Origin: Anadara kagoshimensis
Taxonomy: Eukaryota; Mollusca; Bivalvia; Arcoida; Arcidae
Length of the DNA: 64,000 nt
Direction of reading: 5' to 3'
NCBI GenBank assembly: GCA_021292105.1
Contig: CM037865.1
Location: 66,151,630-66,215,629 of the forward strand
Shown one piece after another: positions 46,901 through 59,710 of the stretch (position 1 is the stretch's first letter; each line of letters starts with the position of its first letter). Both the position numbers and the translations under genes were made by a program. The notes beneath the pieces are model-generated. The model made no database searches. It saw only the letters and a list, made by a program, of their open reading frames with translations, and was not told the DNA's origin.

Positions 46901-49900
46901 GAGAATCGAACATTAGGCAGCTACAATTCACTGAACAACTTACGGATATACAAAAAAATAAAATAACATTTTACTTAAAAGTTTTGGTTCTATCTAGCCA
47001 TATACCAGCAACTATAGATCCTAATACTCCAGCCAATACAATGGTCAAACCTATCTGACCAGCGTTTTCTTCGTGACCCTACATATAAATAAAACATAAA
47101 TTAAAAATGCAAGTATAAATAATAAAAAAGACTTCAGAAATGTTAATAAAATGATTTAAAGAAAAAGACTGGGCGTCAGTTACAATTGATATATAATGCA
47201 AATACAGATATAGCTATATAGCTGAGTAAAAAGCTGTATATAATTGTTAAGAAATCGAATTCAATCGAACAGTTTTTATTACTTTACAATCATTTTAGGG
47301 TAATTTTTACTCAAGATGTTATCAATTGGTTATGTAAAAATAGTCTTCAGTGCAAACAAACACAATAATATGATGACATTTCAACATGACCCATTTAGCC
47401 AGTTTTTATTCAATAATCAGACTTTCAGATGAAGTTAATTCCATTTCGAGTAACATTTAAGCATTGCCTGTATTTTTGTTCGGTCTATTGAGAAATAACT
47501 TGAATGAAGACTGTGTACTTTGTATAAATCAGGCGTAGACCGAACAAAAATTAAAGGCAATGCTTACAATTAAATTATATAAATAAAGAGACCAAACAGA
47601 ACAAGATAAAATGAAGAAAATTAAAAGATTATCAAACAAATAACTTTAATGTTAACAACAATGAAATATGCACATGGATTTATTATCAGGTAGCCATATT
47701 GTACAAAATCAGGCCAATGAGGAAATAATCATAACTTTTTAGCCCACAATCAGAGTGCGTATAAATGCAATCGGCTGGCCTTGGTAGAAAAAACAACCAA
47801 CAGGTCTATGAAGAAATAACTCTAACTTTTAAGACAATCAGAATCCGTGAAAATGGTAAAATTTAAATCTTAGGTATAAATAGTGATCTTACCGGAAAGT
47901 AGTATAAAACTATTGGATTAAGTAGAGTTGATATAGCATAGTATGACCCCGTGTTTATACCTACAATATAGAAAAAAGTACATGGCTTGTAAGTGAAGTG
48001 ACAATGATCATGACGATACACAAAAGTAATTCTTGAGAAATTTCTTGACAGATACCGGTGCAAGGTATTTCTTAACCAAAAGATGTTTCTTTTTAAATTG
48101 TTTAACCTCTTGATGTTCTGTGTAGGTCAATTATACCCCTATCCAAAGTTCAACTTTTACAATATCAATATATGTATGAAACCAACCTTTAGTCTAAACT
48201 GTTCTTGAAGTGAGGTTAAATGTGGTATCTGCCACTGTCAAAACCTAAACCTATATTTAGCCATATGCTATGATTGTTCAATAAACATTATCGCAACGTT
48301 GTTGATGCAACAGTGATTTAGAGATGACGTTGCTTGTCACTTACGCGGATGTTTAGTGCACTGTTATTGTCTAATATGAATGTTAAAGTAATGAAAATAG
48401 CTACAGTACTTACCATATGTTACCATGAGGATAAAGAAGCCTCTGTTCTTGAATAAAGCCGCCAGTGATTTACCATAATGTTCATTGGCAGCATGTTGTA
48501 CTGCTAGTAGTTGAGCTTTGCTTGGAGGCTGGGGAGGATTATTTTTAAATACTGAAACAAGAAATGTAAAAATCATTGTATTTAATTACCTGCCAGGACA
48601 AATGATATGTTTAAAATGACTGTAATCTTTACACAATCCAAAGATCCACAGACATTGCAATACAGTGCATTTCACAAAGCTTATTCTAAAAGGTTTGAAT
48701 GTTTTGAAGAACATTTTATGACACACGTATTCATACAGAATTACACTCATGTTATCAATTTATCGTCACCCATTTCACCCATAGAGAGATTGAACTATCT
48801 TTACGTGCACTAAACATGTTTATGTAATGTCCAAGATCCTAAAAATTGCTTATAATTCTGGGAAGTTTGAGGTGTCTAGCTGCATTCTATGACAAAGGAC
48901 ATTGGACATACAATAAAGTTTATCAATTGGATATGAAGATCTCCTATTGATAGATTAGATAGATTCAGATTTAAACAAAAACACGTTTCTGCATAAATAT
49001 ATTTCTTCCATATCGACCAGGTTGGCTGTATGATACTGCGTCCAATTTAAAGTATTTAACAAATAGTGTTTCGCTATTAGATTTAAAACTTATTTTTTAG
49101 TTTTCAGTTTTCTTTAACAAAATATAGTAATGATAAACCTTTAAGCTTTTGCTTGCCTTCCTCAATATAGAAAATGAATCGGGTGTGCTTAAACAACGAG
49201 TTTATATGCTGTTTAAATATTGAAATTGTACTGCCATGATAAAGCAATGTATTTCTGTTTTTATACTATATCTACCATGGAAATGACCCTGTCCCCAAAT
49301 TGGACTTATTTTAGTTGTCCTTATTTTGACCATTATGGCATGCGTGACCTGGACATAGTTTGTGGACAATATGAAGGACATTGTACGGTTGTAACGTTTA
49401 TCCTAATTATAATATGACGTTGCTTTAATACGAATCTTCAAACGAAGATTTAAACCTTCCTTTTACTGATAACATATAATATGGTTGGTTGTTGGGCTAC
49501 TGTTCAGGAAAATAAATCTTATTTTCGTTTAAAAAAAGTAAATGCCTATCTAGAGATACTACTGATTGTAAACCAATGTGTTCTTAGTGTCTTGTAGGTC
49601 ATTCAAAGCACAACACTGAACGATGTTTGTCCGAATTCGAGAGTTGTTTGTGGTTGCCAATTCTGACAACTAGTGCTGTGTATTTACGAAGTGTGGCAGT
49701 TAAATAAGATTTATTTATCTAAATATTGCATAATAATATAAAACTGTAAACTTGCTTACGCGCTCATTAAACGTATTAATAACAAATAACGATGTATCCA
49801 TGTAGAACTGGTTGTAAATGAAATCATTTCAACGTTAAAGCATTCTAAATAGTTGTTGATGTGACGTAAAACAACATTAAAACAATTCCATCTACTTGCA

Positions 49901-51344
49901 CTGAAGTTTGACCCATAATATTTCAACACTGGCGAAATATATTTAACTTGAGGTGACCTTATATGCATATTTTTCCTACTAGTATTTTCAAATTGTTCCA
50001 AAATTTCTAAACGCTTTAAAATACAAAATCTCATTTCCCTTCTGACATCATTTTTCGGGTCGCTCAATACAATAAGCGTCATTCTATATAAAGAAAAATT
50101 CACCATAGTAGAAGTTTCAAGGAAACGGTTATTATACCCCCTCAAACTAGGGGGCATATATGTCGTCTGTCTGACTGTCCATGTAAAAGCGTGTACCGAC
50201 CATGTCTCATAATTGATTTTGACGACTGTCATAAAACTTGACATAAATTATCTTCATGATCCAAAGGTGTGCCATGACATTGAACCAATGCCATATTGTA
50301 AAGGCCAAGGTCACGGGAAACATTTAATGTTGGGGACAGTGGTATTTGGCTCTCAAGAGACAGTTGATATTGATATTGCTATTAGTGGAGTATGGTATCA
50401 GTTGAACACTTGAGTATTCGAAAGATAATACGAGAAAGAACAGTTGATAGGATATTGGTGATTAAAATCTATACTACCATGCTTAGGGAAGGACATCTTA
50501 TTGAAATCTAAACTATCAAGTCATGGAAATGACATCTTAATCTTAAATCACACATTATAATTTCCGTCTGTCACTAACAAGAACATAAAATCGTCATGAT
50601 TTGACATTGGCCGGTCCCTAGTTTTAATAAAAAAGGAAGGTTTCTATAACATATTATTATAATATTGAAATATCGACCAACTGTATATAATATTGCCGTA
50701 TAAATCGGTGGTTATACATGTATGACAAGGTTAATATCACACAACTGTGTTTATCATTAAAACAAACATACCAGCCCATGTTCGAATGAGAAAAAAAACA
50801 AAAAGCAAATTCAGTGAAACACTTGAACTTCCACCGGGGAAGTGAGACCGGATACGTCGGAAGGATGATCACCTATTGTTAAACTAGCTTCAATCACCCA
50901 ACGTCAATGTAAAGAATAGGTCAGACGTTCTCACATTGCCTGTTTCGTCTCAAATTGATGACATTGAAAATGATAAAATTATATCTAGACACTTCCGTTT
51001 TTCTAGATACAGATAAGCCACCAAATACCATAATATTTTGCATTTCCATTGTGGAAACTTATATGTAATGCTTACAATTTTCACATTTTTAAAATGCAAT
51101 TTTCTCATTTTCTTATCATTCATAAAAACGATATATCAATCAATCAAGTTGTTTGACATAGATTTAAGGTGTAGATAACAGTTACATATTATCGTGTCAG
51201 TGTTTCCTCGAGTCACTAACCGATCAAGAATTTTATTTTTCTCTTTTTTACATTTTGTAAATGTTAGATACTTAAGCTTATTATACAGAGGTTTCCGTTA
51301 TTTTTATATACTGGCCCAGAACAGTTTACAAGCTGGTTCTTCAT

Positions 51345-51395
<51 letters not shown>

Positions 51396-54300
51396 TTGTG
51401 TTTACGTTCATTTGGTTGCTAGAGACCCCCGCTGGTCGGGTGGTCTAATACGTTGGCTTACGGATCACAGCACCTCGAATCACTTAGGATCGAACGCCAC
51501 TTGATCGGGCAGATCCCATGTGTGACTGTCTTTCTGTTGACTTGCCGAAGGTAGTGGTTTTCTCCTGGCATTACGATTTCCTGCACACTCTCTGAACTGC
51601 CCGTCTCGATATAAGTAAAGACTCTTGAATGGGCGTTAAGCCCAATTACTCCACTGCACTTCACTTATTTTAATATTGCACAGTATCTTCCCACTGTGCG
51701 TGCGATATTGACCACATGGTCACACGTGAACACATCTTACATACATGCATAGAGAAAAGAAGGACTTCAATTATTGAGATATTATACATGTATATTTCAG
51801 GTCGATATACGAATTAACATGTATCTATAACTATTTTATTTTGTTATCAATTCACAACTCAGTAAATAACGATTTTCAAAGATCAAAGGGCATATTTGTA
51901 TTTTATCTTCCTGTCTCTACAACCCACGCATAAATAATTAGAAACGCTAGAATATTCAGTGTATCTAAATCAATTTCTATCCAGACAGTATTAAAAGTTA
52001 GTAACAAATAATGAATCTTCCTGTGTATTAGAGACACTAATAAAGAAACTGAAATCATAGATATTCCCACGAATTACTGTGAATGACATACTATACCAGT
52101 TTCGGTATACAATTCCTCATCAGTAGTGCTTGGACCAAAATTATGAAACTATTTTTTTCCAAGATGTTGAAAAGAAACCCAAAGGACCAAAATACATATT
52201 ACCATATTTAACCAAGGAAATACTTTGCATGAAGGAGTATACCTTAGTTTTTGGGGAATTTCAAATTTTTCAAATTTGAACTAGCAGCAAATTTAGACAA
52301 TAGTATATTTATGACAAGAAAACACAGTTATTGCCTACTAGGTTTGGGATATCCTCGGGGACTGAACAAGTGAATAAAACAATACATAATTTTCTAGGGG
52401 TTTGCAATTTCCGTTTACGGTAAGTTTTGTTAAGATATACAATTTCATTGACATGTAATTTCGTGGATCAGGGTATTCTCGAAAACATAAAAGTTAAGAC
52501 ATCACGGGGAAAAAATAATGGCACAGTATATTCTTGTATCACATCACTGTTGAACAGGGAAAACCAGAAACACGCACCTGATTAATATTATTACATTATT
52601 ATTAAGTTTGTCATCAGATGTACACTTAAATAGTTGTTAATTCCATTTTTCGATCCTCTTTGGTGCATTTTCATAGTATGCAACTGTTATATACAACTTT
52701 ATTGAATTTAATCATAAAATACATTAAAAAGTGGTATATGTCACAACTAATAATTATAGTTCCATAACACAGAAACGTACAAAGACAGATGGCGGAAAAA
52801 CTGTTTTGTTCAAGGACACTGATTCCCCAACTAATGGCGGAAATAATTCCTTAACATCTTACGCAACAGCTGTTTTCATAACTAACGTTTATGCCATTTA
52901 ACTTTTTAAACTCGAACTCATTTTTCATTTTGGAAATAAAATGCACGTTAAAAATTATTTTTAATTTTAACAAAAGGTCCAATATGGTCTGTATCGCTCA
53001 CCTGTGCATAATCAACACAAAACACAAGGGATACTACATTTCAGGTAATAACTCTGATGTGGATATTTAGATATTTATGAAACTTGTACTTAGTTAGATT
53101 CTATCATGGAGAGTGTGGCGACACCAACCTCTATTATTTTAACCCGGAGAGTGTGGGGACACCAACCTCTATTATGTTAACCTGGAGAGTGTGGCCACAC
53201 CGACCTCTATTATGTTAACCTGTCAACATATATTCATGATTGCATGATATTTTGTTACAACATTGACCTGTCCTTAACAGACACAATATACCATTCTATC
53301 TCAATGCTTTTTAACCTGAACTGTATGGAAGCAAACCTTGGCATGTATACAAAACAGACATAATTGCTGAGAAGAATGAATCTAATGTTCTTCATCTTCC
53401 TGTGAAACATTGTGAATTCAATCCGATGGAGTTGACATGGCTCAATGTAAAGCTTCCATTCCGAAAAATAACAAAACAAGTAAACTAGTTGACACAGGAA
53501 GACTTATTCTCAAGTTTTTTAACGTTATTACACCAACTGTGAACTTTCTTGAATAACTGTGGAAAACATGATACGAAAGTTGAAACAGGTTATTGGCATT
53601 CAAACGCATAAGTCCAGTGTTACTGACCATTTTGTCATTAGTTTAATTCAGACTAGAGTGATACAGTGATTTAAATGCAGATTTAAGCAAGTGTCGAAGA
53701 TAATGGCATCAGTTTGAATTTTTAATGTTATAATAAAATGTTTATTGTCATCAAACGGATATTTCATATGAACCCATATGAAAGATCTTTTAGTTAAGGA
53801 CTTTTTGTATAAAAATAGAGAGCCATCGCTAACACATTGAAATGATTTTGTACAATTCTATGTAAGACACTTATATTTATATTTACAATCAAACTGCTCC
53901 AAAATTTTATCGCGATTTTTTTAAGAATTAAAATATTTTTTATACAACATGACACTATGTGACGCCATAAGATGTAGCAGCCGATGAAAAAGAAGTATTG
54001 ATTACGTCATATGTTGTGCACGCACTGGACGGCAAACATGGTCTGACAATGCACTTATGTTTTATCACAGAGTAAATATTACAATGTTTTGTAGGTTTTG
54101 AAGAGGAACTCTCTATAACATATCAATCACTAAATACGCCGGCGTTTCAAGACTCGATTATAAGTGAGACTGAGAGCACATGGGTCCTATAGAAATTAAA
54201 CTTACCAATTAATATAAGTATAAATACTAGTGTCATGACACCGGCTCCTACATAGAACATAATACTCAAATCTTCTCCTATCTCATCTATAGTATCACTG

Positions 54301-57300
54301 TTTGGCACCAAGACTGGAGGAATAAGAAAACCAACGGCTACGCCTACCTGTCAATATATAACACAATGCATCAACTACAAACACATATACAATCAAAAAC
54401 AAACATACTAATCCATGTCCGAATCACAATCCAGAAGCAAAGTAAAAACTTTGGAACTGACAAGATAGGTTAGACACGTGAACTTCCACCAGGGAAGTGA
54501 GGCCGGGTGCTCCGGAAAGGATAAACCTTAAATAACCTTTAAGGGTTGATTAGTAATGAAACGGTCATCATGTTCGGTGACTGCGTGAAGAAGAAATGTT
54601 TATAATCGTCGGTTTTATGATATACAATCATCTTTTGTATTATACAACTATTACGAAATAATCATTATAAAAAGCATATCAATCCATATCCAAATCACAA
54701 TACGTGTAACACGTATACCCTAACCATGCAAAGGAGACCGGGTGCTCCGGAAGGTTTAGCACCTAATATTTAGCTCGCTAAATCCATCATCTGTGTAATA
54801 AAAATTGCGAATGATACAGGAGATTTGATATAATGGATTTATGTTATTGCATTGAGCCGCCATGGGGGTTTAGACAATAGAGGCATTATTGCCTTCCAAT
54901 GGTCAATACATGCCAAAATGACCAGCGTTATATTTACTTAGATATGAAGCCGGGAATACAATAAACAAATAACAAATTTCAAATGTAAAAATAACGTGTA
55001 TGATTTTTTCTCTTAAGTATCTGACCTTTTGTATTCTTATACTTTTTGTGCTATCTTTGTCATCTAAGTATTATTTGGTATGAGTCATACGTGTAATTAA
55101 TACATAACAATATTTCTTTTTCCCAGAATACAAAGTGAAAGTACAAATTATATAAGACAGGTATTTTGTTAAATACAGAAAAATGATATATATACCCTTT
55201 TATGTTTTAAGTAACACAATGACATTGTGGCAATGACCGATATAACAAATGAACAATTAGTATTATTGTATCCCAAACATTTGTTTTGATAATATAATCT
55301 TTCTTGGTATAGTATGGTGATACTTTTCAGCTTTCTCGTTTCAAAACAATTTAATTCTATCTTGGATATTTTAAAAATATGAGTTGTGCTGTTGTTCACA
55401 TTTTATTTAACCTTCAGGCTGTGCTTTCACTTTGTTGGATAACACTGGTGTCCAGGAAAGCATCTTCATATTTATTTACTTACAAGTCTGTTTAATTATA
55501 AGATTTCGTGAGATTCACAGAACAGGTAAACAATCACAAATGATCCATGTTCAAATCACAATCCAAATTTAAAAAAATGTTAAAACTTTGAAATTGAAAA
55601 ATCTAACATGGAAACTCTAGGACGTCAAATATATCCAGGATATTTTTGGAATTCTGACATCGATATTTTCCTTACGGTCATAAAGCTTTCCGTGGGCCTA
55701 GATATTCCTAGGGTTGCAATCACCCGAGTCAAAATACGTATACATTTGTAAGCAGCTTGCTTAGTTATAACATGGAACTCTAAAACGCCAAATATATCCA
55801 GGATAATTTTGGAATTCTGACATCGATATTTTCCTTACGGTCATAAAGCTTTCCGTGGACCTAGATATTCCTAGGGTTGCAATCACCCCGAGTCAAAATA
55901 CGTATACATTTGTAAGCAGCTTGCTTAGTTATAACATGGAACTCTAAAACGCCAAATATATCCAGGTTAATTTTGGATACTGACATCGATATTTTTCTAA
56001 CGGTCATAAAGGTTTCTGAGGGCCTAGATATTCCAAGGTTGCAATAACTCTGAGTCAAAATACACTTGTAAGCAGCTGGCTTAGTTACAACAAAACTGGA
56101 TATATCATTTTAAAATTATACAGACAAGATGCATGATAGAATCGTTCAAAGCTAATTAAATCATTTCTTTGTGTGCCACATGCTACAAAAATAGCAATCC
56201 CCTTTAACGATTAAAAAACATTTTTTAATCTTAAAAAAAAACTTTTTCATATAAAATATAGACAGGCCCCAATAGAGCATTTAAATTAAAAAAACGTCTA
56301 CTTTTACGAAAACTTGTTAGTACTATAGCTTATTCGTGTACTGATATTGATAAAAAATAAAAATACATTTAAAATGTAGGGATACAGTACGAACACGGAA
56401 TGACAGAAAGAATGACAGAAAATTTATTTTAAGGGAGTGGGGGGTTAAAATGTAAGGACTTCATGCTTCCTGAACCATAACTGTGTTACAAATGAACAAC
56501 ACTCCGACAACTCCCAATCCTGGATCTGAACAGATCTTGTTTTTTGGATTTTAGCATTGATAGTGTAGTGTTATGGTCTATACAAATACACAAATGTGAA
56601 ACGACAGAAGGTATACACAATTAGGTCGCTTATCTCAAGGTCAGGTGTTATCAATGAACGTGGATAAAAAGTGACACAAAGTTGAATAATAATGCCAACT
56701 TAAACGAAACATCGAACATGTGCGAGTTTTATATATACAAACGATCCACTAAAACTAATACTAGTGTCATGTGCTACTTTTGAATTATATCTTTTTTATA
56801 AAATTCAAAAGGAGCACATGACACTAAAATAAATTTATTTTTGTCTCGTTTTCTTTTCTATTTATCTGTTGTGTGTCGTGTTCTTGGATGCATTTAATTC
56901 CACTAAAAACGTGTGTAATCTATAGTGTTATGTTCTGGAGCTGCAAAGCACCTGTTTTTATCGTAATAGCTACATGTTTCGCAAAGGAGTTTGTACACAA
57001 ACACACTGGCGAATACGTTCGATCAGTATTAGAACAAAAGATGAGTATTTATTGATTGACTCTTGCTTATGGAAAGAAAAAATAAATGTAAGACTTTTTA
57101 ATTGTTACTCACCTGGTTTCCGAACACTCCTATAGAGGTGGCTGTAGAAACCTCATTTGGACCAAACCAGACTGCTGCTAACCTTGCAGGTATACCAAGA
57201 ATAAATATTTGAGCAATGGCGCAAATTGTTTGTGCAGCCATTAACAGAGCAAAACGGTCTGGTGAAATACATGCTACTTTGAGCCATGCTCCTAAGGCGT

Positions 57301-57703
57301 TCAAAAATGATCCACATATCGCGACAATTCTGAGTCCTTTTTTGTCCAGTAACCATGTGGCTGGGAATATAAGTGGAATATAAGCCAGCATATATATCAT
57401 TGACAACCAATCTACGGTAGTGTTTCTTTGAAATTCATTCTCCGGTAGACTTTCATTGTAATACCGGATTATAACGTTCGCTATGATGTTTAAATGAATC
57501 CACTGATAGGCATTGCTTAAGGAATAAAACACAAACAGGAACACCATTAACCATCGCCTTTTAAACACTCTAGGTTTACTAATATCCACGTCTTTTGATG
57601 GAGCGTCCGAAGTCGGGGTTTCCACCAATATTGGTTTCTTCTGTGTTCCATTTTGCTGATTGTTAGAATCACCGTCCCCGACTGATAGTAACCTGTCTGC
57701 CAT
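37911..57703 (-). CDS. FLVCR: FLVCR-family (SLC49) major facilitator transporter, complete, nine exons
   Basis: A plasma- or inner-membrane transporter of the FLVCR1/FLVCR2 type, known in vertebrates for choline/ethanolamine transport and earlier linked to haem. Exons on the minus strand: 57703-57113, 54347-54206, 48551-48414, 47960-47893, 47078-46975, 40402-40292, 39114-39009, 38489-38378, 37990-37911 (TAA). Phases are 0,1,1,0,2,2,0,1 and sum to 1,452 bp, 483 residues, slightly below vertebrate FLVCR2. The first Met gives a cytosolic tail of about 48 residues, then TM1 with [13 protein letters not shown]. Family blocks are [128 protein letters not shown] and FIAADYRRQ. Trp68 and Tyr298 occupy the places where I recall choline-contact aromatics in FLVCR1/2. 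Intron 5 holds the giant minisatellite. Confidence 0.96.
40292..40402 (-). CDS. FLVCR: FLVCR exon 6, apparent source of the adjacent minisatellite
   Basis: This exon encodes the end of one loop and a transmembrane helix ([20 protein letters not shown], then [15 protein letters not shown]). The acceptor on the minus strand is TTTTTCTTTTTCAAG followed by GGGTACTAC, with a good pyrimidine tract; the donor is GTAAGTG. The exon's first ~35 bases plus the acceptor match the 49-bp unit of the array that begins a few dozen bases upstream in the intron. Confidence 0.93.
40425..45669. repeat. Giant 49/50-bp minisatellite in FLVCR intron 5, about 105 units
   Basis: The plus-strand unit is CCACTGTGGTACCTTGAAAA, then TACCACAATTGGTGAATGTA, then AATATATTA (49 bp). 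A frequent variant has CCTCTGAAAA and is 50 bp. Units are mostly 90-100% alike; variants include TATCACAATTCGTG, TATCACC for TATTACC and TTTATGAATG. The first units beside exon 6 (40437-40570) are the most divergent and carry GTGAAAGTAAATATATC as the exon does. Each unit contains the inverted pair TGTGGTA/TACCACA around a 9-base loop and a GGTACC site. Long open frames on both strands result from the 49+50 = 99 bp alternation and are not genes. Confidence 0.97.
46651..46722 (-). other. tRNA-like sequence (tRNA-Thr-like, SINE head or tRNA pseudogene)
   Basis: On the minus strand an A-box-like TAGCTCAATTG, an anticodon-loop-like CTCCGTAAG and a B-box GGGTTCGATCCC are spaced as in a tRNA. The putative anticodon CGT would be Thr. 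The acceptor stem does not pair convincingly and the anticodon stem is imperfect, so I take it for a SINE head or dead tRNA rather than a working gene. It lies in FLVCR intron 5, beyond the array. Confidence 0.55.
47461..47563. mobile_element. Snap-back MITE in FLVCR intron 4
   Basis: AGCATTGCCTGTATTTTTGT with CGGTCT at the left pairs with AGACCG and AACAAAAATTAAAGGCAATGCT at the right. TA flanks both sides. About 103 bp with a 47-base loop and no ORF. Confidence 0.75.
50131..50410 (+). repeat. TACCCCCTC...GTCTGTC repeat family, copy 3
   Basis: Opens TATACCCCCTCAAACTAGGG, continues TCGTCTGTCTGACTGTCC, CGACTGTCATAAAACTTGAC, CCAAAGGTGTGCCATGAC and AAAGGCCAAGGTC. Closest to the 1938 and 59048 copies. 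In FLVCR intron 2. Confidence 0.7.
50755..50880 (+). repeat. Interspersed repeat with TTCCACCGGGGAAGTGAGACCGG core, copy A
   Basis: Core words AACAAACATACCAGCCCATG, TTCGAATGAG, GAACTTCCACCGGGGAAGTG and AGACCGGATACGTCGGAAGG recur at 54375-54525, in part at 54662-54760, and inverted at 63500-63640. Class unknown; no ORF. Confidence 0.65.
51347..51388. repeat. (AT)n microsatellite
   Basis: About 21 AT dinucleotides, 37 bp before a tRNA-derived SINE. Confidence 0.95.
51425..51664 (+). mobile_element. tRNA-derived SINE copy in FLVCR intron 2
   Basis: The head GGTCGGGTGGTCTAATACG resembles an A box and GGATCGAACGCC, about 45 bases on, a B box. The body (GACTGTCTTTCTGTTGACTT, GCCGAAGGTAGTGGTTTTCT, CTCGATATAAGTAAAGACTC, GGGCGTTAAGCCCAA) matches a SINE type common in bivalves, as I recall it. 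Fragments of the same body are at 17205-17600. Confidence 0.65.
53107..53221 (+). repeat. 38-bp tandem repeat, three units
   Basis: The unit GGAGAGTGTGGGGACACCAA plus CCTCTATTATGTTAACCT occurs three times with a few substitutions (CGACACC, GGACACC, CCACACC). In FLVCR intron 2. Confidence 0.9.
54375..54525 (+). repeat. TTCCACC...GGCCGGGTGCTCCGG repeat, copy B
   Basis: Same family as 50755-50880: AACAAACATACTAATCCATG, TCCGAATCACAATCC, GTGAACTTCCACCAGGGAAG and GGCCGGGTGCTCCGGAAAGG. It begins inside intron 1, close to the acceptor of FLVCR exon 2. A further partial copy (ATCCATATCCAAATCACAAT, GAGACCGGGTGCTCCGGAAG) is at 54662-54760. Confidence 0.65.
55607..56093 (+). repeat. Three tandem copies of a 164-bp unit in FLVCR intron 1
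   Basis: Copies start at CATGGAA 55607, 55771 and 55935. Shared words are CCAAATATATCCAGG, GACATCGATATTTTC, GGTCATAAAGCTTTCCG, CCTAGATATTCC and GTAAGCAGCTTGCTTAGTTA. Copies 1 and 2 are nearly identical; copy 3 has more changes and small deletions. Confidence 0.92.
56764..56824. mobile_element. 61-bp snap-back MITE with TA target duplication
   Basis: GTGTCATGTGCTACTTTTGA pairs with TCAAAAGGAGCACATGACAC around an AT-rich loop, and TA stands on both sides (56762-56763 and 56825-56826). Related to 37685-37742 by the shared TGTCATGTGCT ends and TTTTGAATT. Confidence 0.85.
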
Positions 57704-59040
57704 TGAGAAGAAATAGAAAGCACTAAATGAAATGAATGAAACTCAACACAATTTTAAATGTTACAGATATATCATGCCAATGACAACAGGTGTTTCATAA
57801 CGTAACGTAATATTATAACTTATTACACTTTTATCTTCTAGTTTGGTTAGTAACCGCGACTGACCTCCTCAGAGAGCAAAGTTCGCGGCGCTTCTTTAAG
57901 ACAAAACGAGTTTGCTCCAAACAATTCAAATGAGGTTAAGCCAGATATGATATGTAAGGACTAAAGGAAAATTATTATCTACTTTAGGATAGCTCGATAG
58001 ATGAAATTATTTAGACTATATAAAAACCCAGATAAATTCTTGCGTTGAAATTGAAAGAAGAATTCCAATACATGTGTAGTAAATTGTAAACTTAAGTGTC
58101 GTGAGTTGTAATGTCATCGACGTTTTGCTTTTCAGAAATTTTGTTTATAAACGATTTTAAAATCCACACATACATATATACACACACAGAAAGTAAACAA
58201 ACTAGCTGTTATCAGTGACGTTATAGAGGATTTTAGATAACTAAGGCTATTTATATATAAATATATGTTGATTTTAAAACATAAAAAATATATAAAAATA
58301 AATTAAAGATTTTAATCTCATAGAAATAAAATAATGTAACCTTTGATTAATTCAAGCTAAATATTTTTTTCTCTGAGCTAAACCTTAGGGCGGCGGCTGT
58401 ATACTAGATATTACTGATCAATGGTATCTACTGACAAGGATATTAATCATTACCTGTTATAGTATAAAATTAATTGATTTATGTGAAGTAAAATTCAACT
58501 GAAATTTGAGTGGACTGAAACAGCTGGAAATGTGTGTATTGAATGTGAAATGTAAACCCTATCATGGTTGAATCTCTAAAAGGGTTCCTTACATTTTAAC
58601 TGCATAAATGACTTCCACAAATCAGACAGGGATTAAACCATCAATTGACAAATGATGTAATTTAGAAATAAGAGAAGGATAACATATGCATGTATGTTCA
58701 TGACCTTGTTATTGTAACATTATCAGATACTCTTCAATGTAATAAAATTTTAATCTCAGGACATATAAAACTTCTGAAAATGATTCTGAAGCATTAAGTC
58801 ACATATTAACGATACAAATAAAACAGCAATTCAAACTGAAGTGATTTTATTTTGCTATAGGAAGTGAAGTGGTACACACAAAGCCAACACTCAACATATA
58901 ACATGGTTGAACTGTGGAGCCGATGCAAAGAATATAAACACTAAAAAGGTGAACCCCCATCGTCTTTTATGCAAATGCGTCTCCGTTCCAACATACAAAT
59001 GTTTAAGGTAGACTTAATTGTGACCTAATACGACCCAAAG
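57704..59040. other. Upstream of FLVCR; possible 5' UTR and promoter, nothing defined
   Basis: The FLVCR ATG at 57701-57703 is followed to the right by AT-rich DNA with one more GC-rich patch near 57850-57900. I see no convincing TATA box or initiator, and a further 5' UTR exon could lie anywhere to the right. No other gene was recognised. Confidence 0.4.
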
Positions 59041-59047
59041 TTTGTCA

Positions 59048-59290
59048 CATATACCCCAAGCTAGTTTGAGGGGCAGATATAAGAATCATCACGTATGTCT
59101 GTCTGTCCGTTCAAATAGTGTCCGGGTAATATCTCATAATTCTTTGGACAACTGTCATTAATGAAATTTCACATATAATCTTCAAGGTTCAAAAGTGTGT
59201 CGTGACGTTGGAACAGGTAATATCGAAAGTTCAAGGCTGCAGGAAAACATTAAACCATTGTAGATGTTGCGGCTCTTTTGTAAGAGACAG
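59048..59290 (+). repeat. TACCCCCTC...GTCCGTC repeat family, copy 4
   Basis: ATACCCCAAGCTAGTTTGAG, GCAGATATAAGAATCATC, TGTCTGTCTGTCCGTTC, GACAACTGTCATTAATG and CAAAAGTGTGTCGTGACG follow the family order. Confidence 0.65.
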
Positions 59291-59548
59291 TTCTAGTTTT
59301 ATTTGGACAAGTCTAGTATTATGTTCTATAAAACATCAACTGATAACTCATTAAACATAACATATTAAATTAGAATAATTCTCAATGTCATTGTTTGTAA
59401 TACAGTTACAATTGCTGATTTTACAATTCTACTGGCCTTAATAGTCATATTTCCGCTTTACATCATCAAGACCTGACACATACAGTCTAGAAAATCTACA
59501 ACGATGTTAAACGACTTTATGAAAATGAAATACATTGTGATAAATCAG

Positions 59549-59710
59549 CAGTCAAACCTGTCTATAAAGGCCACCCAACGGAACCAGTAAAAGTGGTCAT
59601 TATATACAGGCTCAAATAATATGAATAAAGAACAATTGGGATAGAATTCTACTGACCTTTATAAGCAGATGGCCCTTATATAGAGGTTATCTTTAAGGCA
59701 GGTTGGACTG
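59549..59710. mobile_element. MITE with CAGTCAAACCTGTCTATAAAGG ends, copy 1
   Basis: Left CAGTCAAACCTGTCTATAAA; right, on the opposite strand, CAGTCCAACCTGCCTTAAAG. About 162 bp, no ORF. The interior TCAAATAATATGAATAAAGA and ACAATTGG is shared with the copy at 60624. TA follows the right end. Confidence 0.8.
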
